A DNA stretch of 64,000 nt. Origin: Mytilisepta virgata (Eukaryota; Mollusca; Bivalvia; Mytilida; Mytilidae). Location of the stretch: contig CM051512.1 in assembly GCA_028015205.1 (NCBI GenBank), positions 8,740,255-8,804,254 on the forward strand. The letters are read 5' to 3'. Of this stretch, positions 11,976 through 23,389 are shown piece after piece. The notes below the pieces were generated by a model, which was given only the letters and a program-made list of their open reading frames with translations, did no database searches and was not told where the DNA came from. Both the position numbers and the translations under genes were made by a program. Every line of letters begins with the position of its first letter. Position 1 is the first letter of the stretch.

Positions 11976-12308
11976 TGCAATAAACTAAACTGTGAGTAAA
12001 CAAAACTAGAACAAGACAACACAGAAACTAAAGCACCATTAAAAACAAGGAGTGGCATCAGATGCTCTTCAAAGGTAAGCATGTCCTGCTCCGTTAATGG
12101 TACCCGTCACATTGTGAGTGACCAAAAGCCAGTGAAGTGTCAATTCCAGAAGAACGTAAAATTTAACTGGATATATAGTCTCTGAGATAGAAACTTTCGT
12201 ATCGGCCATGATAAAAAAAGATGATATGCTACCTTTACTACCAATTATTCAAAAGCCTGGCACCAGGTTCATTCAGACCAGTGGACAGCATACTCCAATA
12301 TACAGAAA

Positions 12309-12475
12309 GTCTGGAAAACTCCTAAAGCCTGGAAAACTCCTACAGCCTGGAAAACTCCTAAAGTCTGGAAAACTCTGGAAAACTCCTACAGCCTGGAAAA
12401 CTCCTAAAGTCTGGAAACTCCTACAGCCTGGAAAACTCTGGAAAACTCCTACAGCCAGGAAAACTCCTACAGTTT
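12309..12475. repeat. 18-bp minisatellite
   Basis: About nine copies of CCTGGAAAACTCCTAAAG, varying TACAG/TAAAG and CCTGG/TCTGG, plus short GGAAAACT insertions. Because 18 is a multiple of three it makes an open frame on both strands, which should not be read as a protein. Confidence 0.9.
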
Positions 12476-13133
12476 TCAAGTTTTAATGTTTTTATTTTGC
12501 AGGATGATTGTACATATTTTGATGATTTCTATTTTCAACACTTTTTCATGTCACAGAGTTTTAAGCTTCAGTTATTTTCTCAGGAAAAAATCGGCATGAG
12601 GCAGATTTTATCATTATTGAATACCTACATGTATGCAGATATTGAAGTTTTAACTACTAAGAAAATAACATACGTTTAAAAATCCATGTTAAAATAAATA
12701 TCCCAGGCATTTTTGGATGGTATTTTTTAGCCTACAAAAAATCATTTGGAATATCCGGAAAAACAAGTATATATGTGTTCAATGGACACAAAATGCTCTG
12801 CCAATGATGTAAGTACACATGTATTTAGTATATTAAATTACATTTGTATATTGTTGACTTTGAAGTCCCTAACGATAGGGTAGATGAAATACTATCTCTC
12901 AGTACTTCATGAAAAACTACCTTCAACCTGGCTTCTATTAAAATTCTATAAAGAAATTCAAAGTCGATGACCCATGACCTCAAGGTCACAGCATCCACTT
13001 CGCATCAAAATGCTGCTGCTCATATCACAAGCTATCCATGTACAAAGTTTCATGATGATACCATAACTCCTTCATGAAAAACTACCTTTACGCTTTATAA
13101 ACCTGAACCTTAACCTGGATTCTAATGGTATCA

Positions 13134-13989
13134 AGACAGTTCGGTGCCTGGACAGTTTGGTACTTGAATAAAATTTGGTACGTGAATAAAATTCGGTACT
13201 GGGACAAATCGGTACATGGACATTTCGGCAACTACATTTGGACAATTCCAGTACCTTATATAAAGTAATAAATAAACCAATTTTGTTTTGAGGAAATAGT
13301 AGAAGCTGAGGAATGTTATTAAAACGGGAATTTTGGAGTCATTGGTTTCATTACCACAAGGTCCGACAACATATGTTGTATCCACTGCTCAGTAATGCTC
13401 ATTATATGTTTGTACAATGTATACTGAACTTCACTTATTATGTGTAGTGCTTAATTTGGTTTCAATTATCTTTTTTTGTATTAACGATTCCTTAGAACTA
13501 TTAATACAGTGCTGTAATTGTTTCATATGTCTATCATTGTTTCTTGACCAATGTAACTGTATCTCATTGTTCTTTGTTGTTACTCTTTTGTTGTTAATTG
13601 AAACATTAATTAATAAAATAAAATTAATAAAATTAAATAGTGTTATCATTCATAGACTGAACTGATTACATAATAAAATATGAATAACAATTAAATAGTA
13701 TATAAAATACATGAAAAAATACAGAACAAACAAACAAAAAAAATAAAAATAACAAAATAAAAAAACAAACCATTTTGAAAGATTTTTAAGTCAATTTAAA
13801 AAAATATTCTTTGAAGTATAAAATGTCTGTGCTTTAATAAGAAAACACGATTGGTTTGATGCAAAATGTATACATTATTTTTATAGTACCGAATTGTCCA
13901 TATTTGGGTCCCGAAATGGCCTAGTAGCAAAATTTCCATGTACCGAACTGTCCAAATCGGTACCGAAATGTCCAGGTACCGAACTGTCT
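13134..13989. mobile_element. Non-autonomous TIR element (856 bp)
   Basis: Terminal inverted repeats start AGACAGTTCGGT on the left (13134-13154) and end ACCGAACTGTCT on the right (13969-13989), 21 bp with one mismatch. Subterminal GGTAC-centred repeats occur on both sides. It has no transposase. It splits a tandem pair of a repeat (12890-13130 and 14000-14160) containing CAAAGTCGATGACCCATGACC. Confidence 0.7.
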
Positions 13990-14309
13990 AGAATTCATTC
14001 TAATACATGTATTGAAATTCTATAAAGAAATTCAAAGTCGTTGACCCATGACCTCAAGCATCCGTTTTGCATTAAATTGCTGCTGTTCATATCACAAGCT
14101 ATCCATGTACATAGTGTCAGGATAATAACATGAATCCTTCATGAATAAACTGCTGTGCCTTGTGCGCATGGCACGCCCGTAGGAAAATATTGATTTTTTT
14201 TTAGCAAATTAATGTCATGTTACTTTTTCAACGGCTTAGCATATCTAAATAATAACACTGTAACAAGAAACTAAATACTATCTTTGTATAAGAAGGAAAT
14301 TTTATACTT

Positions 14310-14665
14310 ATAAAAAATTGCTTGTATTTGGACAATCTAAGTTTTATAACTCTGGAACGACATAAGTGAAAATTGTCAAAAAGTATACAGACCTTCAGAA
14401 CACCATTTGTAAGGATGCGTAAAAGTTTGAAAAAAAAAATCAGTCAAGGCGTACTTCAGGTAGTGCCTGACATGTGAAAAATTGCTTATATTTGGACAAT
14501 CTAAGTCCCATAACTCCAGAATGACAAAATTGAAAATTGTCAAAATCGAAAGGGAGCTTTCTTCCGTCAATCCTAATGTTGTGATAAAATTTCATGAGAA
14601 TTGATTGAAGCAAATTTGAGTATGAAGTGTTGACGGACGGACGGACATTGGTATACCATAATACA
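14310..14665. repeat. Tandem ~157-bp repeat with GGAC-rich end
   Basis: AATTGCTTGTATTTGGACAA ... ATAACTCTGGAACGACA ... GAAAATTGTCAAAA occurs near 14315 and again near 14478. It is followed by a GACGGACGGACGGACAT run, the typical 3' end of dispersed bivalve repeats. Sequence from 14670 to 15490 shows nothing recognisable. Confidence 0.55.
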
Positions 14666-15491
14666 CCCCGTCTCAGGAGCCTGTATCACACACCTGGATT
14701 TTTAAGTGAATTTCCTCATAGGGTCCTATCTTAAACTATGTTTAGCTCCGGCCATGGAGTCATCAAATACAGTTCTGAAAGAGGACTACCTTATGACCAT
14801 TGCTGTCTAGTTAGGGTCAAATTGTACAAATGGTTTCTGTGGAGAAGATCTTTATGTAAATCGTGGATGCACAGACCATAGATGCCAAGTGATGACAAAA
14901 GCTCACAAAAACCAGATTGCATGTAAAATTGTGCATTTTAAAAACTCAAAACTGATTTAAACTTGCCTTGACAGATTTTGATTGACTTCAATACAGCCTG
15001 TCTTGATTTGATCTTTTTAGCTTGATTTGTTTGAACATATGGTATTTCAGATCAAAGTAAGATTGATTAAGACCATAATGACCATTTAAGATCAAAAGTG
15101 TATTACTAGAGTTTTAAGATAGGCGGTTAGCCCTTATTTGACACACACCCTTCATTAACATGAGTACAAAAAAGTCAAAGCATAAAATGTTTGAAATGAA
15201 AGGGCTAATGAGTCTGTACAAAAAGAGTGTGCTCTGACATCCACCGGTCAATACAAATTTTTAAACAAGCCATTTGATTTCAGAGGAATCATTGACTTTA
15301 AGAAGGCCTCCTTCTGTGATTTAAGTACCAAATCAAATACTTAACTACATACTATCTTGTAAATTACTTATAGTGCTATTAACTAGATGAATTCCCGTTC
15401 TAAATTATTTTATTGTATTCTGATCAGTTTTTTTAGACACATAATTTTGTATTTTCATATCATACATGTATCAATCAGAACAGTATAACTT

Positions 15492-15497
15492 TTTATT
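15492..15497 (-). terminator. Candidate poly(A) signal of MRPS28
   Basis: TTTATT on the plus strand reads AATAAA on the minus strand, about 105 bases past the MRPS28 stop. Another AATAAA at 15594-15599 almost touches the stop codon and is less likely to be the main signal. Confidence 0.35.
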
Positions 15498-15600
15498 GAA
15501 AACTCACAAATTAAAAAAAGATTGAATTTTACACTACCTTTAATCTTGGGCTCAATAGTTTCTGCTAAAACGAAGATAAACTTAATACTCAATTTTATTG

Positions 15601-18600
15601 TTATGATACCGAAAACTCTTTTTCTTTTGATTTCAGAAGTCCTAACAATACACCATCAGCTTCTAATAATGTTACATGTTTGTCTGTTCCTAAGAATGCT
15701 GATGACATTTCAAAGTCTTTCAATAAAACTTTCACTCTAACTCCTCTGTGATACAGTCTGCAATGAAAAAGTTTGGATTAGTATAATGTTCATCATTTTT
15801 TTTAATTGATCAGATTTTACAGTACCAAAAATATATAATTTTTCGATTAAAAATGTGTGAGTCTTCCAAGGAAGACATGTGTCGCCTGCGGACGTCAATT
15901 TTTACAAAAGATATTAAAATGTTCTAAAAATGAAATATATATGCATACCTTTGCATTAAGGTTAATGCACAGAGAAAGTTTCATCAAATTGCTTTGAGTG
16001 GTTATGGAGTAGTTGAGGATAGAAGTTTTGAACCCCCCTCCCCCCCTTTTTTTCAAAAATGTCAATTTTTACCCCAAAAAAATTAAAATTTTCTAAAAAT
16101 GAAATATATATACACATCTGTGCATTAAGGTTAATGCACAGAAAGTTTCATCAAATTCCTTTGAGCGGTTATGGGGTAGTTGAGGATAGCAGTTTTGACC
16201 CCCCCCCCTTTTTTTGTTAAAAAAATGTCAATTTTTACAAAAAAAAATTAAATTTTTCTAAAAATGAAATAAATATTCACACCTGTGCATTTAGGGTAGT
16301 GCATAGAGAAAGTTTAATCAAACTCCTTTGAGCGGTTATTGAGTAGTTGAGGATAGAAGTTTTGCCCCCCCCCCCCTTTTTTTTTGCAAAAATGTCATTT
16401 TTTACAAAAAAAAAATTAAAAATTTTCTAAAAATGAAATATATATGCACACCTGTGCATTAAGATTAATTCAAAGTGAAAGTTTCATCTAATTCCTTTGA
16501 GTGGTTATGGAGTAGTTGAGGATAGAAGTTTTGACCCCCCCCTTTTTTTTCGAAAATGTCATTTTTCACAGAGAAAAATTAAAAATTTTCTAAAAATGAA
16601 ATATATATGCACACCTGTGCATTAACGTTAATGCACAGGGAAAGTTTCATTAAATTCCTTTGAGCAGTTATGGAGTAGTTGAGGATAGAAGTTTTGCCCC
16701 CCCTTTTTTTGCAAAAATGTCAATTTTTACCCAAAAAAAATTTAAATTTTCTAAAAATGAAATATATATGCACACCTGTGCATATAGGTTAATGCACAGA
16801 GAAAGTTTCATCAAAATCCTTTGAGCTGTTTACGAGTAGTTGAGGATAGAAGAAAAGTGTGATGACGCAAGACGCAAGACGCAAGACGACAGATAGTGAT
16901 CCCTATGTGTCGACCATGCGTTCCGCAGGCGACACAAAAATGAAGAAAATCAGGAAATGAACTCTTTCAAATTCTGTATTATAATTTGATCTACATTCAT
17001 AATTTAAATCCCTGTTATTTGTAATGAGAAACATTAAAATAAATATAAAGATAATACTTTCATTGTTTTTCAACCTGTTTATTTCAACAACCTCTCTTTA
17101 ACTCTTATCCGTAATAAAATTTTGTTCCAAGGTATGTCAGATTAGACAGGTTTCATTGTATATTTTTCCAAGTAGTAACCGATCTCTTCTCAAGCAGTAA
17201 CCGATCTCTTCCAATAGCTTAGTTTTATCATTACCTCCAATCGGATTTGACACTTTGAAAAGAGATTTGGCCTAGCACATCTGACCTCTAGATTTTAATG
17301 TCTATGTGTTTTTCTTGTTCGTCCTTACTAACTCTTCAGATTGTTAGCTTATTATCTAGTTTTACCGTTCATATAAAAATAAGATGGGTGAATGGTTGGT
17401 TGTTTAACGTCCAGTACAAGTCAGATGCATATTCAGGACGAGAACATTATAATGAAAAATGATTACTGATCCTGCTTTGTACCGACATGCAGAGCCGGCC
17501 TATTCATGCCACATTTCTTGCAAATTAGCCAAAAAAAGGGTTCAAATAAAAATGTGTATAATACTTTATGTTTGGTTGAGCACATTGTCACGAGACTATG
17601 CTTATTGTTGGTATCTTTTACGCTAGATCTTAGTGGCGAATGCGGCGCCGTGTGTTGGCATCTTTCTATATTTTACGCTAGATCTTAGTGGCGAATGTGG
17701 CACCCTGTGTTAGCATTTTTATTTTACGTTAGATCTTAATGGCAAAGGTGGCACCATGTGTTAGAATCTTTCTTTATTTTACGTTAGATCTTAGTGGCGA
17801 ATGTGGCACCCTGTGTTAGCAACTTTCACTTAGTCTATCGTATCCTGTGTGATATGTCGGACTATCAAACCGTCAGACTTAATAGGCATCAGAATGTCGA
17901 GCGGACCCCCTCTACTGCATTGTTTTTTTTCTACAAACATGGGGACACAGTAATTTTTTATCAAAGACTTCACAAGATTTTATGATGAATAACAGCAATA
18001 AAAATGTTGTTAGTCGTTACCTTTCCTTTAACCTTTGTTAAATGCATGTGTAAATTTTGAGTACAAAATCATCTACATTGTACCGTATCCTTGCTTACCT
18101 ACATGTATGTCAGTCACAATACAGAATTGATAAAATGGAGTGAAGAAATGTCATGAAAGAAAAATATTTTTTCTCATTTTTAAAGTCTGTTTCTTGAGAC
18201 CTTAAGCAGATACATGTATAATTGATTCACTTTCTGCAATAATACTGCCATTGCAGCTGTACTTTTCTCTTTTTTCTGTTTTATCAATTTTTAACAATGT
18301 ATTTTCACATGGATTTGTAAGTCTACAGCTGCATTTAGTCTGCAATTTGAAGAATTATGGTTCATATTTCAATGGCATCTAAACCATTATTTTTAAAAAC
18401 TGAAACAATGAAATGCATATTAATTAAATCTATGCAAGTCTTTCGACAGCCTATATAAATCTTTTTTACACAGCAAACCTGCAAGATATGGATGGTTTTA
18501 ATTGTTAAATTATTAAAAGAATTGACCTTGATTTGTACCTGCATTTGTCAAAGGAATACAAGCAGGTGTCTAATATTCCGTGCAAAAAGAGAAAATATGA

Positions 18601-19870
18601 ATTCTATATCTTAATACCTGCATGATGTAAACAACGAAATGGATATACCGATAACATGAAAAGCCAACAATGACATACCAATCAATCAACACTACCCAAC
18701 AAACAGAAACCAATACAAAAAAAAACATAAAAGAGCACAAAACACAAACATAAACACAAAAGAAAGTCACAATGGGATAGTCTGACTTGGTACAGATAGT
18801 GAACAACTGTGCCTTTTTAATTTCAATATTAATACTTGATAAACTGTATAAAAAGAATTTCCAACAATCAAATATGTTATTGGAAATTGTTTATTGTGAA
18901 ATAAAGTTTTATTACTTAGAAAAATAGCCAAGCAAAACTTATTCTGGGATAAATGCTGGGCCTAGAAATGGGGAAGGAGATTATAATACATTGTGTACTT
19001 TATAAATTTGTTAAAAAAGCTGTAAAGAATTTTGAACATCAAAATAATTTTAGTTAGGAAAACATTTCTGGTGAGTCTGATTTGTGTATAATTATTTTTT
19101 TTTTTTTTTTAGTTTTATTTTTATTCATACATTTTATTTTTTCTTATTTTTATTGTTTTTTTTTAATTTTTTATTTTGTTTTTTTTTTGGTTTTTTTGTT
19201 TTTTTGTTTTTTTTTATGCTTTTGTGTTTTCAAATGAATTAGTGTTTTAAGAATAATCAAGAAAGGCTATATCTAATCTTTATCGAGCACAATTATAGGG
19301 ACTGTTGAAGGGGGGTATCAATAATCGTAATAATCACTAAAAATCACTATTTATACAATTTTGCAATTGTAATTGATTATTCTGTTCTTTATGGGTGCTG
19401 TGATTAGCATTAAAATATTTGGTATTTTTATTTGTTTGCGATACATACTGTGGGTTCAGTTTAGGCCTATTGCAAACACAATGAAACTTTCCACCAAAGT
19501 CAATGTACAAATCGTCATCCATCACCTCTATAATGGTGCCAGAAACTACACTTCCTTTAATTTTTCCAAGCTGAAGCAGTTTAGACCTTCTAAGCATCGA
19601 CGCAAATGATTCATTATCACTTTCTTCTTCTTGTCGGTTTTCTTCGAGAGCCGCAACAGTTTCTTGTGCTTTTGCAATTTTGTCGAACTTTATAAACGCC
19701 TTCACCACATTGCTGACTTCAGGATTATCGGCTAATGTTGTTTTTAAATCAGAATTTGCTGGAGGGTCATCAGAATTTGATGACGAACAGAAACATAATG
19801 GATAAAAAGATTTCTTATGAAATTGTGATAATCGGTAGAAAATTCTCCTCGTCAACATGGAGGCTGCCAT
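15601..19870 (-). CDS. MRPS28: MRPS28, mitochondrial small ribosomal subunit protein (2 exons)
   Basis: Component of the mitochondrial ribosome small subunit. Exon 1 is 19870-19449 (donor GTATGT) and exon 2 is 15757-15601 (acceptor TTTTTCATTGCAG), joined in phase, giving 192 aa (human about 187). The N-terminus [20 protein letters not shown] is basic and Leu/Arg-rich with no acidic residues, like a mitochondrial presequence. Conserved blocks are [19 protein letters not shown] (from residue 88), [15 protein letters not shown] (about 119-133) and, in exon 2, [20 protein letters not shown] followed by [10 protein letters not shown]. The frame is open upstream to an ATG at 19954 (28 more residues), but the ATG at 19870 (AAAATGGCAGC context) begins a better targeting peptide. 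The 3.7-kb intron holds a large tandem-repeat element. It is tail-to-tail with HEY and divergent from HDDC2. Confidence 0.94.
15878..16936. mobile_element. TIR-flanked element with ~165-bp tandem repeats, in the MRPS28 intron
   Basis: Perfect 15-bp ends TGTGTCGCCTGCGGA (15878-15892) and its reverse complement (16922-16936) enclose six copies of a ~165-bp unit. Each unit contains TTTTCTAAAAATGAAATATA, CACCTGTGCATTAAGGTTAA, AAAGTTTCATCAAATTCC and TAGTTGAGGATAGAAGTTTT, then a poly-C/poly-T run. A GACGCAA triplication lies near the right end. A short palindrome (15861-15876, GTCTTCCAAGGAAGAC) abuts the left end. This resembles bivalve pearl-type/helentron-related elements; class is inferred. Confidence 0.78.
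17385..17500 (-). mobile_element. Truncated SINE 3' end
   Basis: GGTTGTTTAACGTCCAGTACAAGTC ... CAGGACGAGAAC matches the 3' module of the SINE at 8354-8704 in the same orientation. The tRNA-like head is missing. Confidence 0.65.
17615..17825. repeat. ~58-bp tandem repeat, 4 copies
   Basis: Unit contains TTTTACGCTAGATCTTAGTG, GCGAATGTGGCACCCTGTGT and TAGCATCTTTC. It lies in the MRPS28 intron. Confidence 0.8.
18590..18830. repeat. Dispersed repeat fragment
   Basis: CATAAAAGAGCACAAAAC, ACATACCAATCAATCAACAC and TTGGTACAGATAGTGAACAA recur in diverged form near 8985-9130, near 22860-22920 (inverted) and near 58195-58295. MRPS28 intron; noncoding. Confidence 0.5.
19090..19217. repeat. T-rich low-complexity tract
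   Basis: Almost pure T with scattered A and G; on the MRPS28 sense strand it is an A-rich tract just downstream of the exon 1 donor. Confidence 0.85.
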
Positions 19871-20196
19871 TTTCATTTTCAACTCTGATTCAACCAATAC
19901 AAAAAGTGTTTGCAAACTTGTTAGGCGATAACTTTCAATATAAACAAAAACCAAATTTTTAATTAGGTCGATGTAATATAGATATTAACCCACAATAGCA
20001 ATACAATTTTATGGCACCATTTGATGAAAGCACATTAGATGATATAAGCAGAGACATATATGTCTGTGATATAAGTCTCCAAAAAGAGTATTACATGATA
20101 AGAAATCAATGCATTTTATAAATAAAAACAAAGTTTAGTGCACCTATAAAGATTTTGTGCAATAGGCATGAAGGACATAACACTTTTCTGGTCAGA

Positions 20197-20335
20197 TATC
20201 ATCGGCGGATCCAGAGGGGGCATAAAGAACCCCCCCCCTTTTTTTTACCGCCAAACTTTTTTTTCGATATATAATGATTTTTTAGCATAAAATCGTCGTT
20301 TTTACACTTTAAAAAATCATAGATCCGACCCTGGA
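20197..20335. mobile_element. Diverged MITE of the GGCGGATCC family
   Basis: CGGCGGATCCAGAGGGGG at the left and ATAGATCCGACCCTGG at the right, with internal poly-C/poly-T and AAAATCGTCGTTTTTACAC, resemble the elements at 31157 and 42627. Ends are degraded and no clear target duplication is visible. Confidence 0.45.
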
Positions 20336-21578
20336 CATTGAAATAAATGTACTTTGAAAATTTTGAAGATAAAAAAGAGCGATAAAAGTCATTTCTGAAT
20401 TAATTACAAACAAGAATTGTTGATATTAATTAAATATCATTTTATAAGCATCTGGATAGCTTTTTGTTCAGGTGTTGATTACTATGATTAAATGTTATCA
20501 AGTTTAAATTTGAGGTTTTTTTTACCAGCAGACAGAGGAATGATGTAATTTCCAAAGAAAAGAAGAGAATACTTTTAATACAGACCCAGAGCGCCAGATA
20601 ATGTTTTTGTCCAAAGCGTATATACATGTACTCCCTATTCTGAAATTAAGTGCTGTCAGAAATTAAAATTTTCACATGGCAAATTTATCCATGAAAATAA
20701 AACTCAATACACTTAAGCGATAATATCCCACTCAATGGAATATCATACTCAACAGAAGTAATATATGTTCCATTCCAACTGCATTGTTCCCAACAACAAC
20801 AAAAAAAGGGACACCGACAATTCATTTGTTGTGTACATGTACGACTGATGTGGTTTTTTTTTATTGGTTTATACTTTGAAGATAAATTCATGAGAACGGT
20901 AAAGAAGTACTTTTTCCAAAGTACAAAGTAAAGTAAAGTTAAGTAAAGTAAATTTTATTTTCAATCATGAGCCCGTGAGGGCATAAATCAATACAGTGTA
21001 TATAGAATATAACTGTTTAAACTCTCATACATCACTCTCATTCATAACCATTAAGTCCCTTTTCATCCTGATTTGGTCAATTGGTGAACAATACAAAACA
21101 TTTAAATTTAACAATCAATACTGCAGTAGGGAAGATCTAATTACGTAGTGTATATACTAATCAGCTAATGGTAATTCCTATCAACAGAACTATCTGAGAT
21201 GTCAGTATTTGTTGTGAAAACGTATACATTCAAAGTGTGATATATCTTGAATATTTCAACTTAATGATTCGTACGTATATATCAAAAGACAACCTTTTCT
21301 CCCCAAATTAAATCTGCGAATTTTATTTCCAGAAATATGCGTATTAATTTATCTCTTTGGTGTGCAAATTATACCCCGAAGGTTTGAGACCGTTATTTAA
21401 ACATTAAAATAACATAAATGCAAATTAGAACGGAAATAAATCAAGTAATGTGGAAACAAATACACATTTTATGCAGCTGTGGAGTCCACTTTCCTCAGTA
21501 CTATATGCATGCACTTTTTTTATAAATTGAGCAACACACCGCGTAAGATCGTTAGAAGAGTTTTAGTTTTTCAAAAGC

Positions 21579-21649
21579 ATCCTCCCAATTCAGGGTTTTG
21601 TATCCTACAAAGGACGAAATGGACTCAGAACCCTGACTTGGGAGGATGT
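21579..21649. mobile_element. 71-bp hAT-like MITE with 8-bp target duplication
   Basis: Termini CATCCTCCCAATTCAGGGTT and its inverted partner AACCCTGACTTGGGAGGATG form ~20-bp TIRs with one mismatch. Direct repeats TTCAAAAG flank it at 21571-21578 and 21650-21657. An 8-bp duplication is the hAT signature. The same terminus starts the element at 28662. Confidence 0.85.
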
Positions 21650-21924
21650 TCAAAAGGTGAATAATTATTTATACTTGGTTGTATGTCAAAGATGTTATTG
21701 AAGCAATCTGTCTTAACATGTCATATGTTGGACAATTGAAGAAGAAATTATTAATAGGACTACAACATATAGATTTATGGAAAACCAAATTCAGCGTATT
21801 TTCATAAAAATAACTTGAAAAGGGCGTTTACGCTTCTTATCTGGAGCTCTGTAAGATCTCAAATCTATTACTCTATGTTAATATAGATCTATATACTATT
21901 TATCAAGTATTGATTTTTAATGAG

Positions 21925-22090
21925 GTCAATACTTTATATATGGACCTAGTAGAATGATGTCGATCGAAGACTTTATATATTGACCTGGTAGAATGATATC
22001 GATCGAGGACTTTATATATGGACCTGGTAGAATGACATCGCTCGAGGGGTTTAGTCCGAGTTCGATATCATACTACCAGGTCCATGTATA
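21925..22090. repeat. 39-bp tandem repeat with an inverted copy (fold-back)
   Basis: Three direct copies of ACTTTATATATGGACCTGG-TAGAATGATATCGATCGAGG are followed by the inverted GATATCATACTACCAGGTCC at 22063-22083. Confidence 0.75.
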
Positions 22091-23389
22091 CTAGTAAAAA
22101 AAAGAAACGTTTCATACCTTTAAATCCAAATTTATCAAAGAATATTTAAGAAAGAATCCGGATCTAATTTTAGTAATATGAAGTCAATATGCTCAGCAAG
22201 AAGTCAATACATGAAATATCCTGGTAATTATGTGACGAAACAAACCAATGGGAAAACAAGAGAAAAAAACGCATATGTAATATTATATTTTATTATATTT
22301 TGAAAAGGAACAAAAAATAAAAACATCACATTAAATCTAATTTAATGCAATTGTTTTCAATGATTGATATAGCTATAAAATATATTTATGAATATATCTC
22401 GCTTAAATATTTTGAAGTACATTTAGCTTTTACTCTTTTTGTATTCTTAGAAAATCGACTGCATGTAAACAGTTTATCTTTAAAGTAATTGTAAATGTGT
22501 AAAATTTAAATCTTTCTTATACCTGCTGATAACTTATCTCAAAATATTTTGTGCTTATTGTTGTAGTGGAAATTGTTCTTGGTCGATCCGTGATTCCACT
22601 GATATCCAATTGATACGACCAGTGTAGATGTACGTGTGTCACAGTTTTCTTGTGTCCCAGTTTTCTGAAGCTGAAATGAGATTTTAAGAAGGATACAATG
22701 ATAATTGTTTTTTATAAATCTGGCTTCAGATTATATATCATACTAGGTACAGTCACCTGTAATATGAAATTGTCCAAATTTGAAATGAAATATAATTTTT
22801 CATTTCTGGAATTTCACCCTCATGCACGACTATATCATATATACGTAGCACATTGTGTGGTTCTTTTTATCATTTTATTCGCTGTTTGTTTGTGTTTTTG
22901 TGCTCTTTACATTATTTTATGTCTGAGGGTCTGCAGGTTGGATTGCGTAAATTGATTTACCCTGTCCTGTCATCCTTTTTGTTGTTTATTGATATTCAAC
23001 ATATATGAAAATATATTATACGTTACATGTGTATTTGATTTTTTTTAAGCCATACATTCCAATCCTACGTTAAAATGTAAAAATATATCATTTAAATGAT
23101 GTTTTATAATGGAAATTTAGAGACACTACATGTACCTGGGACTCATCCTAAAAAAAATATTTCCAAAACGCTGAAATTCGTATAAAAAATAACTTTCATG
23201 CCTAGTTATACATTTTGGTGCTTTGTTATAAAAATTTAAACTATGGTCCATATTTATATTTCTTTTGTTACGCGCCTATCTATTGGATTATATTTTCCGG
23301 AAGCACATGTTTGATTAAACTGGGTGCCTGCACATATATTTTTATTTTGCCTTAAGATAACTATTCGGATACCAGTTTGTTGACAAACT

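Noticed and set aside
12208..12486. Open frames with GKLLKPGKLLQP repeats (both strands)
   Set aside because: Product of the 18-bp minisatellite, with no start context, splice context or family similarity.
20011..20121. 36-codon frame MAPFDESTLDDISRD... just upstream of MRPS28 on the opposite strand
   Set aside because: Considered as HDDC2 exon 1, but it lacks the family motif and a donor in phase; the true exon 1 was found at 23390-23449.
22440..22490. Possible HDDC2 exon 1 ending FIFK before GTAATT
   Set aside because: An in-frame TAG precedes it with no ATG between; the 23390 exon fits the family start and phase.
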